From Hymenobacter ginkgonis (lineage in GTDB: Bacteria > Bacteroidota > Bacteroidia > Cytophagales > Hymenobacteraceae), in the NCBI RefSeq assembly GCF_009755225.1, contig NZ_WQKZ01000001.1, positions 744,001 through 808,000 on the forward strand: 64,000 nucleotides of DNA. Direction: 5' to 3'. A program made the translations under genes and the position numbers. Shown piece after piece: positions 33,681-42,453 of this stretch. A model generated the notes under the pieces. It was not told the DNA's origin and did not search any database. It saw only the letters and a program-made list of their open reading frames with translations. Position 1 is the first letter of the stretch; each line of letters starts with the position of its first letter.

Positions 33681-35456
33681 ATGAGACAATTTTTTAAGTT
33701 TGTGCTGGCCACCGTGGTGGGGCTGGTGTTATTTTCCGTCCTCGGCTTTGTGGTGCTGGCGGGGCTAATTGGGGTAGCCAGCAGCGGCTCCGATAAGTCG
33801 GTGGCAGCCAACTCGGTGCTAGAGCTAAAGCTCGATAAGCCCATTTCGGAGCGCAAGAAAAGCGCCGACCTGCTGGGCAATAATGGGTCTACAATTGGGC
33901 TGGTGGGGCTTAAAGAGGTCATTCGCCGGGCCAAGGGCGATGGCGACATCAAAGGCATCTTGCTCAACTTGGAGCTGGTGCAAGGCGGTATGGCTTCGCT
34001 AGAAGAAGTACGCGACGCGCTGCTCGACTTCAAAAGGAGCGGCAAGTTCATCGTGGCTTACCACGAAATTTCCTCTGAAAAAAGCTACTACCTCTCGTCA
34101 GTGGCGGATGAGATTTACCTGCATCCGCAGGGTACGCTGGAGTTCAACGGCCTCAGCTCGGAGGTCATGTTCTACAAGCGGCTGTTCGACAAGGCGGGCA
34201 TCGAGCCTTACATCTTCCGGGTAGGCTCGTTCAAGAGCGCCGTCGAGCCTTTTTTCCGCGAGAACTTCTCCGACTCGGCCCGCTACCAAACGGTATCGTA
34301 CCTCAACTCGCTCAACAACCACATGTTAAGCCAGGTAGCCGATAGCCGCAAGATTGCCGTGCCACGCCTGCACGTCATTTCCGATTCTATGTTGGTGCAC
34401 AATGCCAAGGACGCGCTGCGGCTGCACCTGGTTACCAAACTTGGTTACTACGACCAAGTGCAGGACTATATGCGCGGCAAGCTGGGCGTAGCCAAGGATA
34501 AAAAGCCCAACCTCGTCACCCTCAGTGACTACCAGGATGCTGATAAGGCGGATGAAAAGGAAGGCAAAACGAGCGGCAACCGCATCGCCGTTATTTACGC
34601 CGAAGGCGACATCGTAACCGGCCGCGGCTCGGACGACAACATCGGCAGCGACAAGTTTGCCGAAGCCATCCGCAAGGCCCGGCTCGACGATAAGGTGAAG
34701 GCCGTGGTGCTGCGCATTAACTCGCCCGGCGGCTCGTCGCTGGCTTCGGATATCATCTACCGCGAGGTGCTGCTGACTAAGAAAGTAAAGCCCATTATCG
34801 CCAGCATGAGCGACGTGGCTGCTAGCGGCGGCTACTACATTGCCATGGCCTGCGATACCATTGTGGCGCACCCCAATAGCATTACCGGTAGCATTGGCGT
34901 GTTTGGCGTGCTGCCCAATATTCAGCCTCTATTGGCTGATAAGTTGGGGGTTACGGTAGACCGTGTTACAACGGGCAAATTCTCCGACCTGCCCACCATC
35001 ACCCGCGCACTCTCGCCCTACGAAAAGCAGCAGATGCAGCTGGAAGTAAACGAGATATACGCCGACTTCACCAGCAAGGCGGCCTTGGGCCGGCACATGC
35101 CCGTCGAGCGCCTACGCCGCATTGCCTCGGGCCGCGTGTGGAGCGGCAGCGAGGGCAAGAAAATTGGGCTCGTCGATGTGCTGGGCTCGTATGAGGATGC
35201 CCTTAAGATTGCCGCCGGCCGCGCCCACCTGGCGGCCGACGACTACCAGGTGCAGCGCCTACCCCGCCAAAAGTCGGGCATCGAGAAGTTCTTCAGCCGC
35301 TTCATCAGCGACGATGACGACGACCAGGCTGCGGCCGAAGCCCGCCTGCTGCAAGCCAAACTTGGCCCGCTCTACCCCGCCGTGCGCCAGTACCAGCAGC
35401 TCATGCAGATGCGCGGCGTGCAGGCGCGCTTGCCCTATGAACTAGAAATTAAGTAG
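33681..35456 (+). CDS. sppA: Signal peptide peptidase SppA, 67K type
   Basis: A 591-residue inner-membrane serine protease that degrades cleaved signal peptides. It has one N-terminal membrane helix (about residues 7-33) followed by two tandem Clp-like folds. The general-base lysine lies in RVGSFKSAVEPFFRENFSD in the first half. The nucleophilic serine lies in PNSITGSIGVFGVLPN in the second half, preceded by the INSPGGSSLASDIIYREV oxyanion region. The C-terminus is charged. The gene ends just before a 27-bp hairpin terminator. Confidence 0.96.
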   Translation: MRQFFKFVLATVVGLVLFSVLGFVVLAGLIGVASSGSDKSVAANSVLELKLDKPISERKKSADLLGNNGSTIGLVGLKEVIRRAKGDGDIKGILLNLELVQGGMASLEEVRDALLDFKRSGKFIVAYHEISSEKSYYLSSVADEIYLHPQGTLEFNGLSSEVMFYKRLFDKAGIEPYIFRVGSFKSAVEPFFRENFSDSARYQTVSYLNSLNNHMLSQVADSRKIAVPRLHVISDSMLVHNAKDALRLHLVTKLGYYDQVQDYMRGKLGVAKDKKPNLVTLSDYQDADKADEKEGKTSGNRIAVIYAEGDIVTGRGSDDNIGSDKFAEAIRKARLDDKVKAVVLRINSPGGSSLASDIIYREVLLTKKVKPIIASMSDVAASGGYYIAMACDTIVAHPNSITGSIGVFGVLPNIQPLLADKLGVTVDRVTTGKFSDLPTITRALSPYEKQQMQLEVNEIYADFTSKAALGRHMPVERLRRIASGRVWSGSEGKKIGLVDVLGSYEDALKIAAGRAHLAADDYQVQRLPRQKSGIEKFFSRFISDDDDDQAAAEARLLQAKLGPLYPAVRQYQQLMQMRGVQARLPYELEIK

Positions 35457-35478
35457 CGTATTGAAGCGTCTATTTCTT

Positions 35479-35541
35479 AAAAAGGGCGTCCTGTCCTCCC
35501 GCGTTTGCCTAGCGAACGCGGGAGGACAGGACGCCCTTTTT
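35479..35541. terminator. 27-bp perfect hairpin terminator after sppA
   Basis: Arms at 35479-35505 and 35515-35541 are perfectly complementary over 27 bp, with a 9-base loop TGCCTAGCG and A5/T5 ends. It lies 22 bases after the sppA stop codon. The loop is almost identical to that of the hairpin at 9395. Confidence 0.8.
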
Positions 35542-35563
35542 CCTTTTTACCAATTAACAGTAC

Positions 35564-37453
35564 ATGTCAAATCTACTCCTTCGGGTAGCCCTTGCCACAG
35601 GCCTAGCAGTCGGCGTTATGCAGCAAGCCACTGCCCAATCATCGTTGTACTTGCCGCGCGACATCACCCGCGCCTTCAACAAGCAAACCCGCTCGCCCGA
35701 CGGCCGCCCCGGCCCTCACTATTGGCAAAATACGGCCCGCTACGACATTACGGTGCAGGCCCTACCCCCCGCCCGCGACATCAGGGGACGCGAGCAGATT
35801 ACGTATTTCAACAACAGCCCCGACACGCTTAAGAGCCTCGTTATCCGGCTGATTCAAAATATCCATAAGCCTGGCGCGGCCCGCGATGGCGATGCTTCGC
35901 CCGACTACCTCACGAGCGGCGTGCAGGTCGATAGCTTCGCCGTGGCGGGCAAGGGGCAGCCTTTTAATAGCAGCCGGGCCGGTACGGTACAGGCCGTGGC
36001 GCTGCCGCGCCCGCTGCTGCCCCACGATTCGGTGCGCCTGTCGTTTGCCTGGCATTTTCCGATTTCGCTGGAAAGCGGCCGGGAAGGCATGATTGATAAG
36101 ACGACGTTTTTCCTGGCGTATTTCTACCCCCGCGTGGCGGTGTACGACGACTACAACGGCTGGGACCGGCTGCCGTTTGTGGATAGCAAGGAGTTTTACA
36201 ACGACTTCAACGACTACACGTTGCGGGTGAAAGTGCCGGCCAATTACATTGTGTGGGCTACCGGCACCCTCCAAAACCCCAAGCAGGTATTGCAGCCCGC
36301 CGTGGCCAAGCAGCTGGCCAAATCCATGACCAGTGATGCCATCCTGCACATTGCGACGGCCGCCGACTTGGCTAAGAAGAGTATCACCGCGCAGCAGCCC
36401 ACCAATACCTGGGTGTGGAAGGCCAACGCTATTTCGGACATGACGGTGGGCCTGAGTGACCACTACGTGTGGGACGCCGCCAGCGTAGTTGTGGACCCCG
36501 CCACCAAACGCCGGGCCAGCGTGCAGGCCGCCTTTGCCGACTCGACGGCCGACTTCCACTCGTCGGTGAAGTTTAGCCAGAATGCGCTGAGCTGGTTTTC
36601 GCGCAACTGGCCGGGCGTGCCCTACCCCTTCCCCAAGATGACGGCCTTCCAGGGTTTTGCCGACATGGAATACCCGATGATGGTGAACGACAGCCCGCAA
36701 GGAGACCTCAAATTTGCGCAGCTGGTGCAGGACCACGAGATTGCCCACACGTACTTCCCGTTTTACATGGGCATTAACGAGAGCCGCTATGCGTTTATGG
36801 ATGAGGGCTGGGCTACCACGTTTGAGCTGCTCATTGGGCGGGTTGAGAATGGCCCTGCCGCTGCCGATGACTTCTACCGCAAGTTTCGGGTAAACCGCTG
36901 GATACACGACCCCAACACGGCCGAAGACCTGCCGACCATCACGCCCAGCAGCGAGCTGCGCGCCGGCTACGGCAACAACTCCTATGGCAAAGCTTCCTTA
37001 AGCTACCTGGCGCTTAAGGATATGCTGGGCGACGACTTGTTCAAGAAATGCCTGCACGAGTACATGAACCGTTGGCACGGCAAGCACCCCATTCCGTGGG
37101 ATTATTTCAACTCGATGAGCAGCGCCGCTGGCCAGGATTTGAGTTGGTTTTTTCAGAATTGGTTTTTCACCAACGGTTACATCGACCTGGCCTTGGCGAA
37201 GGCCGACAAAACGGCGCAGGGCACCGTCATTACCCTGAAAAATGTGGGCGGTTTTGCCGTACCCGTAGACCTGAAAGTAGCTTATGCCGACGGTAGCAGC
37301 GAAACCCTGCACCGCTCGCCCGAGCTTTGGCGCGCCAATCAGCAGCAAGCCAGCATCACCCTACCCCCCGGCAAAGCCGTGCGCGCCGTATCATTCGACC
37401 ACGGCCTTTTTATGGATGCCGATACGAGCAACGACCGCCTGACAGTGCAGTAG
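35564..37453 (+). CDS. M1 family metallopeptidase, exported
   Basis: A 629-residue aminopeptidase-like zinc enzyme with a signal peptide (about residues 1-24). The zinc site is VQDHEIAHTYFPFY (HExxH, about residue 391), with the third ligand glutamate in RYAFMDEGWA 18-19 residues later. An aminopeptidase-type N-terminal beta domain precedes it (RYDITVQALPPARDIRGREQITYFNN). It probably removes N-terminal residues from peptides in the periplasm or at the surface. It is a single-gene unit flanked by hairpins. Confidence 0.94.
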   Translation: MSNLLLRVALATGLAVGVMQQATAQSSLYLPRDITRAFNKQTRSPDGRPGPHYWQNTARYDITVQALPPARDIRGREQITYFNNSPDTLKSLVIRLIQNIHKPGAARDGDASPDYLTSGVQVDSFAVAGKGQPFNSSRAGTVQAVALPRPLLPHDSVRLSFAWHFPISLESGREGMIDKTTFFLAYFYPRVAVYDDYNGWDRLPFVDSKEFYNDFNDYTLRVKVPANYIVWATGTLQNPKQVLQPAVAKQLAKSMTSDAILHIATAADLAKKSITAQQPTNTWVWKANAISDMTVGLSDHYVWDAASVVVDPATKRRASVQAAFADSTADFHSSVKFSQNALSWFSRNWPGVPYPFPKMTAFQGFADMEYPMMVNDSPQGDLKFAQLVQDHEIAHTYFPFYMGINESRYAFMDEGWATTFELLIGRVENGPAAADDFYRKFRVNRWIHDPNTAEDLPTITPSSELRAGYGNNSYGKASLSYLALKDMLGDDLFKKCLHEYMNRWHGKHPIPWDYFNSMSSAAGQDLSWFFQNWFFTNGYIDLALAKADKTAQGTVITLKNVGGFAVPVDLKVAYADGSSETLHRSPELWRANQQQASITLPPGKAVRAVSFDHGLFMDADTSNDRLTVQ

Positions 37454-37469
37454 CACCAAGCTGCAAAAG

Positions 37470-37512
37470 GAACGTCATGCTGAGCTAGTCGAAACAGCTC
37501 AGCATGACGTTC
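37470..37512. repeat. Palindromic intergenic repeat (GTCATGCTGAGC type)
   Basis: A perfect 17-bp stem GAACGTCATGCTGAGCT with a 9-base loop (AGTCGAAAC). It shares the GTCATGCTGAGC arm with the elements at 28083 and 42193. It lies between the M1 peptidase stop and the purine phosphorylase start, and followed by TTTG may also terminate the upstream transcript. Confidence 0.7.
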
Positions 37513-37539
37513 TTTGTTGTTGATATCTCATCACTCCCT

Positions 37540-38364
37540 ATGCCTTTGCAAGCCATTCAAGAAGCCGCTGCCTACATCCAAGCGCAGTCCCAAAACTTTC
37601 GCCCGGCTACCGGCATTATTCTCGGCACTGGCCTCGGCGCGCTGGCCAGGGAAGTAGACGTGCAGTATGAAATCAGCTACGCGGATATTCCCCATTTCCC
37701 GGTTTCGACGGTTGAAAGCCACGCCGGCCGCCTCTTGCTCGGCCAGCTGAACGGCCAGCCCGTGGCGGTGCTGCAAGGCCGTTTCCACTACTACGAAGGC
37801 TACACCATGGCGCAGGTGGTGCTGCCCGTGCGCGTACTCAAGCTGCTGGGCATCGGGCAGTTATTTGTGAGCAACGCGGCGGGCGGGCTCAACCCCGATT
37901 TCAGTATTTCGGATTTGATGCTGCTCGACGACCACATCAATTTGCTGCCCACCAATCCCCTCATCGGCCCCAACGACAACCAACTGGGCCCGCGCTTCCC
38001 CGACATGTACGCCGCTTACGATGCGGGCCTGCTGGCCAAAGCCCGGGCGGCCGCCGAGGTCCTCGGCCAGGGCCGCACTACCCAGCGCGGCGTGTACGCG
38101 GCCGTGCCCGGCCCCATGCTCGAAACCCCGGCCGAATACCGCTACCTGCGCACCATCGGGGCCGATGCCGTGGGCATGAGCACGGTGCCCGAGGTGATTG
38201 CCGCTCGCCACCTGGGCTTGCCGGTACTGGCCGTGTCAGTCATTACCGACCTCTGCTACCCCGGCCAACTCAAGCCAGTCGTTATTGCCGATATTCTGGC
38301 GGCCGCGGCCGCGGCCGAGCCGCGCCTTACGGCGCTGATGAAGGCAGTGTTGGCAGCTGTTTAA
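37540..38364 (+). CDS. Purine-nucleoside phosphorylase
   Basis: A 274-residue trimeric-type purine nucleoside phosphorylase, which splits guanosine or inosine with phosphate in purine salvage. The phosphate loop is IILGTGLGALA, followed by VESHAGRLLLG and VLQGRFHYYEGYTMAQVVLPVRVLKLLG. AAGGLNPDFSISDLMLLDDHINLL and VGMSTVPEVIAARHLGLPVLAVSVITD are the base-binding and phosphate segments. I start at the ATG at 37540. An upstream in-frame start at 37504 lies within the palindromic repeat. Single gene, ending 8 bases from a convergent gene. Confidence 0.95.
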   Translation: MPLQAIQEAAAYIQAQSQNFRPATGIILGTGLGALAREVDVQYEISYADIPHFPVSTVESHAGRLLLGQLNGQPVAVLQGRFHYYEGYTMAQVVLPVRVLKLLGIGQLFVSNAAGGLNPDFSISDLMLLDDHINLLPTNPLIGPNDNQLGPRFPDMYAAYDAGLLAKARAAAEVLGQGRTTQRGVYAAVPGPMLETPAEYRYLRTIGADAVGMSTVPEVIAARHLGLPVLAVSVITDLCYPGQLKPVVIADILAAAAAAEPRLTALMKAVLAAV

Positions 38365-38372
38365 GGCTGGTA

Positions 38373-39260
38373 TTACTTCAGTATCAGCGTTCTTTTGTCG
38401 CTTACTAATACCGTAAATACCCCAATACCGCCCTTCACGGTGCTGTGGATGGCCGAGGGCTGCGAAAACGGGTTGCCATTGGCATTGCGCGCATCGCGGG
38501 TCGATTGCCGAAAGGAATAATACAGCGAATCGACGTGGTAGAGCGTGGCCGTAATGGTATCGTTGCGGTGAAACCGGTAGCGGGTAACCTGGGCGTAGGG
38601 GCTACCGTTGAAAAGCCGGTCGCTGATGTCGGAGTCCGTCTCAGAATTGTTGGATGGCCGGCCCTTGTGCAACATAATGCGGTAGTAGTCGGTGGTAGCG
38701 CCGGGGTCAGTCCATTTCGTCAGAAAATAGGCGCGGCTGCTGTCGGCGCTAGAATTGAACTTGTACTTGACTGAGTCGATGGGAATAAAGGTGGGCACTA
38801 CGGCCGTGCCCGTGAGGTGCCGCCCGCGCGTGTCCTGCGCATCGAGCCCAAACTGCTGGCCGGCCGCCGCCGCTAAGGGGGTAGTGCCCACGTGCGTGTA
38901 GTATTTGCCGGTAATGGCGTCGAGGCCCGGCTTGAATTGCAAGGGCACTACCTGCCCGCTGGGCAGCGTCAATTTCACGCTTACATCGGCGGGCAGCTGC
39001 ACCTGCTGGCCATTGGGCAGGGGCAGGACAACCGAGCCCGCCGCCACCGCCTGGCCATTGTCGAGGTACGGCACCGATTCGGTGATGGTGAGGCGCGGCA
39101 CCTGGCCGTTTTGGAGGTAGCACTCGGCCACCAACTCGTTGGTGTACGTCGGCAGCGGGACGTTAATATCCTTCTGGAAGCTACCGCAGGCAGCGAGTAG
39201 CCCGAGCCCTACCCCCCCGGTTAGCTTTGATATAAAGCTGATTAAGCTATTGGCAGTCAT
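38373..39260 (-). CDS. DUF4249 family lipoprotein
   Basis: A 295-residue lipoprotein with a signal peptide ending GLLAACGSF (lipobox, cysteine at about 26). The body begins INVPLPTYTNELVAECYLQNGQVPRLTITES, the start of DUF4249, a beta-rich family almost always encoded next to a TonB-dependent receptor. It lies 120 bases downstream of such a receptor on the same strand. It is likely a surface lipoprotein that works with the receptor, perhaps in binding or maturation of its ligand; the ligand is not known. Confidence 0.9.
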   Translation of the reverse strand: MTANSLISFISKLTGGVGLGLLAACGSFQKDINVPLPTYTNELVAECYLQNGQVPRLTITESVPYLDNGQAVAAGSVVLPLPNGQQVQLPADVSVKLTLPSGQVVPLQFKPGLDAITGKYYTHVGTTPLAAAAGQQFGLDAQDTRGRHLTGTAVVPTFIPIDSVKYKFNSSADSSRAYFLTKWTDPGATTDYYRIMLHKGRPSNNSETDSDISDRLFNGSPYAQVTRYRFHRNDTITATLYHVDSLYYSFRQSTRDARNANGNPFSQPSAIHSTVKGGIGVFTVLVSDKRTLILK

Positions 39261-39380
39261 ATAAATTGCTAGTCATTATTGTACTCAGGCGCACCTGTCC
39301 TAACAGGGTTCCTCGGCCTCCTCTTCAAAAAAGGAGAAGGAGAGCCTAGCGGCAACGTGCGCCGCCCACAAAATCCGTGG

Positions 39381-41729
39381 TCAGAATTTGAAGTTGTAAG
39401 TCACCGACGGGATAATGGGGAACAGCGATACTTGCTTGGCCTGGTAGCCCGTGACTTTATCGGTGGCTTTGTCACGGGTTTGGTCGAAGTAGATGAAGTA
39501 GGCATTGCGCCGGTTGTAGGCGTTGTAGATGCTGAAGGTCAGGTCGCGGTCGCCGCCCATGCGCGAGGGGCGTAGCTTGTACACCATGCCCAGGTCGAGG
39601 CGGTGGTAGGAGATAAGGCGGTACGAATTGCGGTCCGGGTATATGGGCACGGCCTGAATGCCGCCTTGGTAAATATCCTGCAAAGCAAAGCGGCCTTGGG
39701 GTAGGGTAGTAGGGGCGCCACTCGTATACACAAAGCTGGCCGTGAGGCTAATGCGGGTGCTAAGCTGGTGCAGTACCACCACGGTTAGGTTGTGGCGGCG
39801 GTCGTAGTTGGGGTAAAAATCCTGGCCGTTGTTGATGCCCGTAGTGCCCAGCTGCGGCGGAAAATTGCGCTTGGTCCAGGCCAGGGTATAGCCAATCCAG
39901 CCAGTGGTTTTGCCCTGCGTTTTTTCGAGGTACAGCTCGTTGCCGTAGCTCCAGCCGCGCCCGAACAGGAACTGCGTATCCAGGTTGTTATTGGCAAAAA
40001 TCTGGGCGCCGTCCTTGAAGTCAATGACGTTTTTGGCCCACTTGTAATACACCTCATCGGTGAGCAAAAACTTGCCGCCGCCCAGCAAAAAGCTAATGCC
40101 CGAGCTTACCTGCTGCGAGCGCTCGGGCTTTACCGACAGCCGCGACGGGTACCAAATATCGGTGGGCAGCGAGGCGCCCGAGTTGGACACCAAGTGCACG
40201 TACTGGTACATGAGCGCGTAGCTGCTCTTAAGCGTCACCTTGTTGCTGAGCGAGTAGCGGGCCGAGGCGCGGGGTTCGAGGCCGCCGTACGTGTCGGTGC
40301 CGCTGTGAAAACCCGAAAAGCGTAAGCCCAACTCCGTCTGGAGCTTATCGCTGACTTTGATGTTGTCGGTGGCGTAGAGGCCACCTTCTTGGCCGGTGTA
40401 ATTCACGTCGGCGCCGTAGTTCACGCTATTGTCTTGCGAGCTGCGCTGCAAGCGCCCTACGCCAAAGTCGTGGGCCGTAAACATTGCCCCAAACTTGAGG
40501 GTGTGCCGGTCGTTGGGCACGTAGTCAAAATCGGTGCGCCCGGTGTAGTCGAGGATGGTCGAGCCCAGGTTGAAGCTGAACTGGTCAATGGAGTTGTTGA
40601 GGTCGTATTTGTACGACGTCACGGAGGCAGCCGTATTTACCGTTAGCTTGGGCGAAAAAACGTGCTGCCAGCGCACTACCCCCAGCGTATTGCCCCAGCT
40701 AAAATTCGATTTGAACCCGTTGGGCGAGGTGAACCCAAAAATATCGCGGCCCAGATAACCCGTAAAAAACAGTTGGTCCTTAGCGCCCAGCGTATAATTG
40801 GCCTTCGCGTTGAAATCGTAGAAATAATAGTCGGGGATGGGGCTGTAATCTTCCTTGCCTGCATTGGCGCGGTTGAGGGCGCGGGTAAAGATGTCGAAAT
40901 ACGTGCGCCGCCCCGACACGATAAAGGAGCCCTTGCCCTTATTGAGGGGCCCCTCAAAGCTGAGGCGCGACGAGATGAGCCCGATGCCGCCCGTAGTGGT
41001 GAATTTCTGCCGGTCGCCCTCGCGCAGCCGCACATCAACTACCGACGAAAGCCGCCCGCCAAACTGCGCCGGAAACCCCGCCTTGTATAAATCGACGCTC
41101 TGCACAGCGTCGGAGTTGAATACTGAAAACAACCCGAATAAGTGGTTGGGATTGTAAACCAGTGCATTGTCCAACAGCACCAAGTTTTGGTCGGAAGAGC
41201 CGCCGCGCACAAAAAGGCCGCTGGTGCCTTCGCCGCCGCTCTGCACGCCGGGCTTCAACTGCAAAGTTTTCAATACATCTACTTCCCCAAAAAGCGCGGG
41301 CAGCAGCTTAGCCTCGCGAATGCTCAGGTGTTCGACGCCCATTTGGGTCGTGGTCAGCTTTTCTTTCAGCGTCTGCTGGCCGTGCACCAATACTTCGTCC
41401 AGCGCATTGTCAGCAGCTGCTAATGTGAAGACGTGCTGCTGGTTGCGATGAATAGTGAGGGCCAGCGTTTGGGTAGTGTAGCCCACAAACGACACCACCA
41501 CCTGCTGCGGCCCATCGGGCAGGCTGATGCTAAACTTGCCATCGGCCTCGGTGGCGGCGCCTAAGCCCAGGGCAGGCACCGCTACGGTAGCGCCGGGTAG
41601 CACAGCGCCATCGGCCCCGCGCACCAGCCCACTGAGTGTGTGCTGGCTTTGGGCCCGGCTGGCTTGTGGAAATACAAAAAATAACAGGCTGAATATAAAT
41701 AGATAACGCAAACGGAAAACTCGACTCAT
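39381..41729 (-). CDS. TonB-dependent outer-membrane receptor
   Basis: A 782-residue receptor with a signal peptide (about residues 1-26), a carboxypeptidase-like domain (TLSGLVRGADGAVLPGATVAVPA, about 30-110), and a plug with EVDVLKTLQLKPGVQSGGEGTSGLFVRGGSSDQNLVLLDNA. A barrel ends in SVTYNFKF with the terminal aromatic residue. It is not of the SusC type. It imports an unknown ligand with the DUF4249 lipoprotein encoded downstream. The ATG at 41729 is at the position predicted for the first transcribed base of a TACTTTTG promoter. The longer frame to 41780 crosses that promoter. Confidence 0.94.
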   Translation of the reverse strand: MSRVFRLRYLFIFSLLFFVFPQASRAQSQHTLSGLVRGADGAVLPGATVAVPALGLGAATEADGKFSISLPDGPQQVVVSFVGYTTQTLALTIHRNQQHVFTLAAADNALDEVLVHGQQTLKEKLTTTQMGVEHLSIREAKLLPALFGEVDVLKTLQLKPGVQSGGEGTSGLFVRGGSSDQNLVLLDNALVYNPNHLFGLFSVFNSDAVQSVDLYKAGFPAQFGGRLSSVVDVRLREGDRQKFTTTGGIGLISSRLSFEGPLNKGKGSFIVSGRRTYFDIFTRALNRANAGKEDYSPIPDYYFYDFNAKANYTLGAKDQLFFTGYLGRDIFGFTSPNGFKSNFSWGNTLGVVRWQHVFSPKLTVNTAASVTSYKYDLNNSIDQFSFNLGSTILDYTGRTDFDYVPNDRHTLKFGAMFTAHDFGVGRLQRSSQDNSVNYGADVNYTGQEGGLYATDNIKVSDKLQTELGLRFSGFHSGTDTYGGLEPRASARYSLSNKVTLKSSYALMYQYVHLVSNSGASLPTDIWYPSRLSVKPERSQQVSSGISFLLGGGKFLLTDEVYYKWAKNVIDFKDGAQIFANNNLDTQFLFGRGWSYGNELYLEKTQGKTTGWIGYTLAWTKRNFPPQLGTTGINNGQDFYPNYDRRHNLTVVVLHQLSTRISLTASFVYTSGAPTTLPQGRFALQDIYQGGIQAVPIYPDRNSYRLISYHRLDLGMVYKLRPSRMGGDRDLTFSIYNAYNRRNAYFIYFDQTRDKATDKVTGYQAKQVSLFPIIPSVTYNFKF

Positions 41730-41734
41730 AGCTG

Positions 41735-41742
41735 CAAAAGTA
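41735..41742 (-). promoter_or_regulatory. -7 promoter element (TACTTTTG), leaderless start
   Basis: An exact TAnnTTTG match on the minus strand ending 6 bases before the receptor ATG. Transcription should start at or next to the A of the start codon, so the message is probably leaderless. Confidence 0.55.
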
Positions 41743-41809
41743 ACGCGCCAAATGGGCAGCGCATCGCCAACGCTGCCCACTTGCGTTTAGTTTGCCGCCG
41801 GGCATTCGC

Positions 41810-42115
41810 TTATAAATAAGCTCCCACGGCCTGCGTGAGCTGGGCCGCAGGCACTACCCCCGCCTGCCGCCACACCGGCTGGCCCTTGTGAAAAAGAATG
41901 AGGGTAGGGATGCTTTGCACCCGAAATTGCTGGGCCACGGCCTGGTTTTTATCCACATCAATCTTAATAATGCGCAGCTTGCCCTCGTGCTGCGCGGCTA
42001 CTTGCTGCAAGATGGGCGCCATCGTTTTGCAAGGGCCGCACCAATCGGCATAAAAATCGACCAGCACGGGCATGCCAGGGCTATTAATGAGTTCGGAAAA
42101 AGATTTGCGGGGCAT
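41810..42115 (-). CDS. trxA: Thioredoxin
   Basis: A 101-residue thioredoxin with the active site VDFYADWCGPCKTMAPIL (WCGPCK, about residues 23-28), the conserved Asp in LVDFYADW and the cis-proline in VQSIPTLILF. It reduces protein disulfides in the cytoplasm. Length and motifs are fully typical, and there is no signal peptide. It lies upstream of the TonB receptor gene on the same strand, but that gene has its own promoter. Other thioredoxin genes may exist outside this window, so the symbol is tentative. Confidence 0.95.
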   Translation of the reverse strand: MPRKSFSELINSPGMPVLVDFYADWCGPCKTMAPILQQVAAQHEGKLRIIKIDVDKNQAVAQQFRVQSIPTLILFHKGQPVWRQAGVVPAAQLTQAVGAYL

Positions 42116-42192
42116 GGCGTTTTGACTTAAGAGTTAGGGATTAGGAACTGGGTAAATGGAAACCAACTAAAAGCATGTTTCGGAATTTTAAG

Positions 42193-42288
42193 GGCGGCCC
42201 TGCCGAGCTTGCTGAAGCAATGCATTTGCCTCATTGAACGGCTCATACGACGCGAGCAAGCTGCTTCGGCAAGCTCAGCAGGACCGCC
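42193..42288. repeat. Imperfect palindromic repeat of the GCTGAGCTTG family
   Basis: Arms at 42193-42219 and 42262-42288 are 27 bases long with three mismatches that become G-U pairs on one strand, around a 42-base centre. The right arm contains GCTTCGGCAAGCTCAGCAGGA. A half-copy with TCATGCTTCGACAAACTCAGCAG follows at 42311-42335. It relates to the elements at 28083 and 37470. The rest of the 42116-42453 gap holds a promoter element at 42387 and no gene. Confidence 0.65.
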
Positions 42289-42386
42289 TTGTTAGTTTTT
42301 GAATACTTATGTCATGCTTCGACAAACTCAGCAGGAGGAGGACGTTTTTAGTAAGTCCCAAACACGTTCTAAAAAAGCCTGTGGGG

Positions 42387-42394
42387 TAAGTTTG
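42387..42394 (+). promoter_or_regulatory. -7 promoter element (TAAGTTTG)
   Basis: An exact TAnnTTTG match on the plus strand, about 60 bases before the proposed TTG start of the polysaccharide deacetylase gene. Confidence 0.5.
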
Positions 42395-42453
42395 CAGGCA
42401 AAAGCCAGCGGCTGGTTCGAGTAGTACCCGTATGCGCCGGCTTCGGTTTCGTT

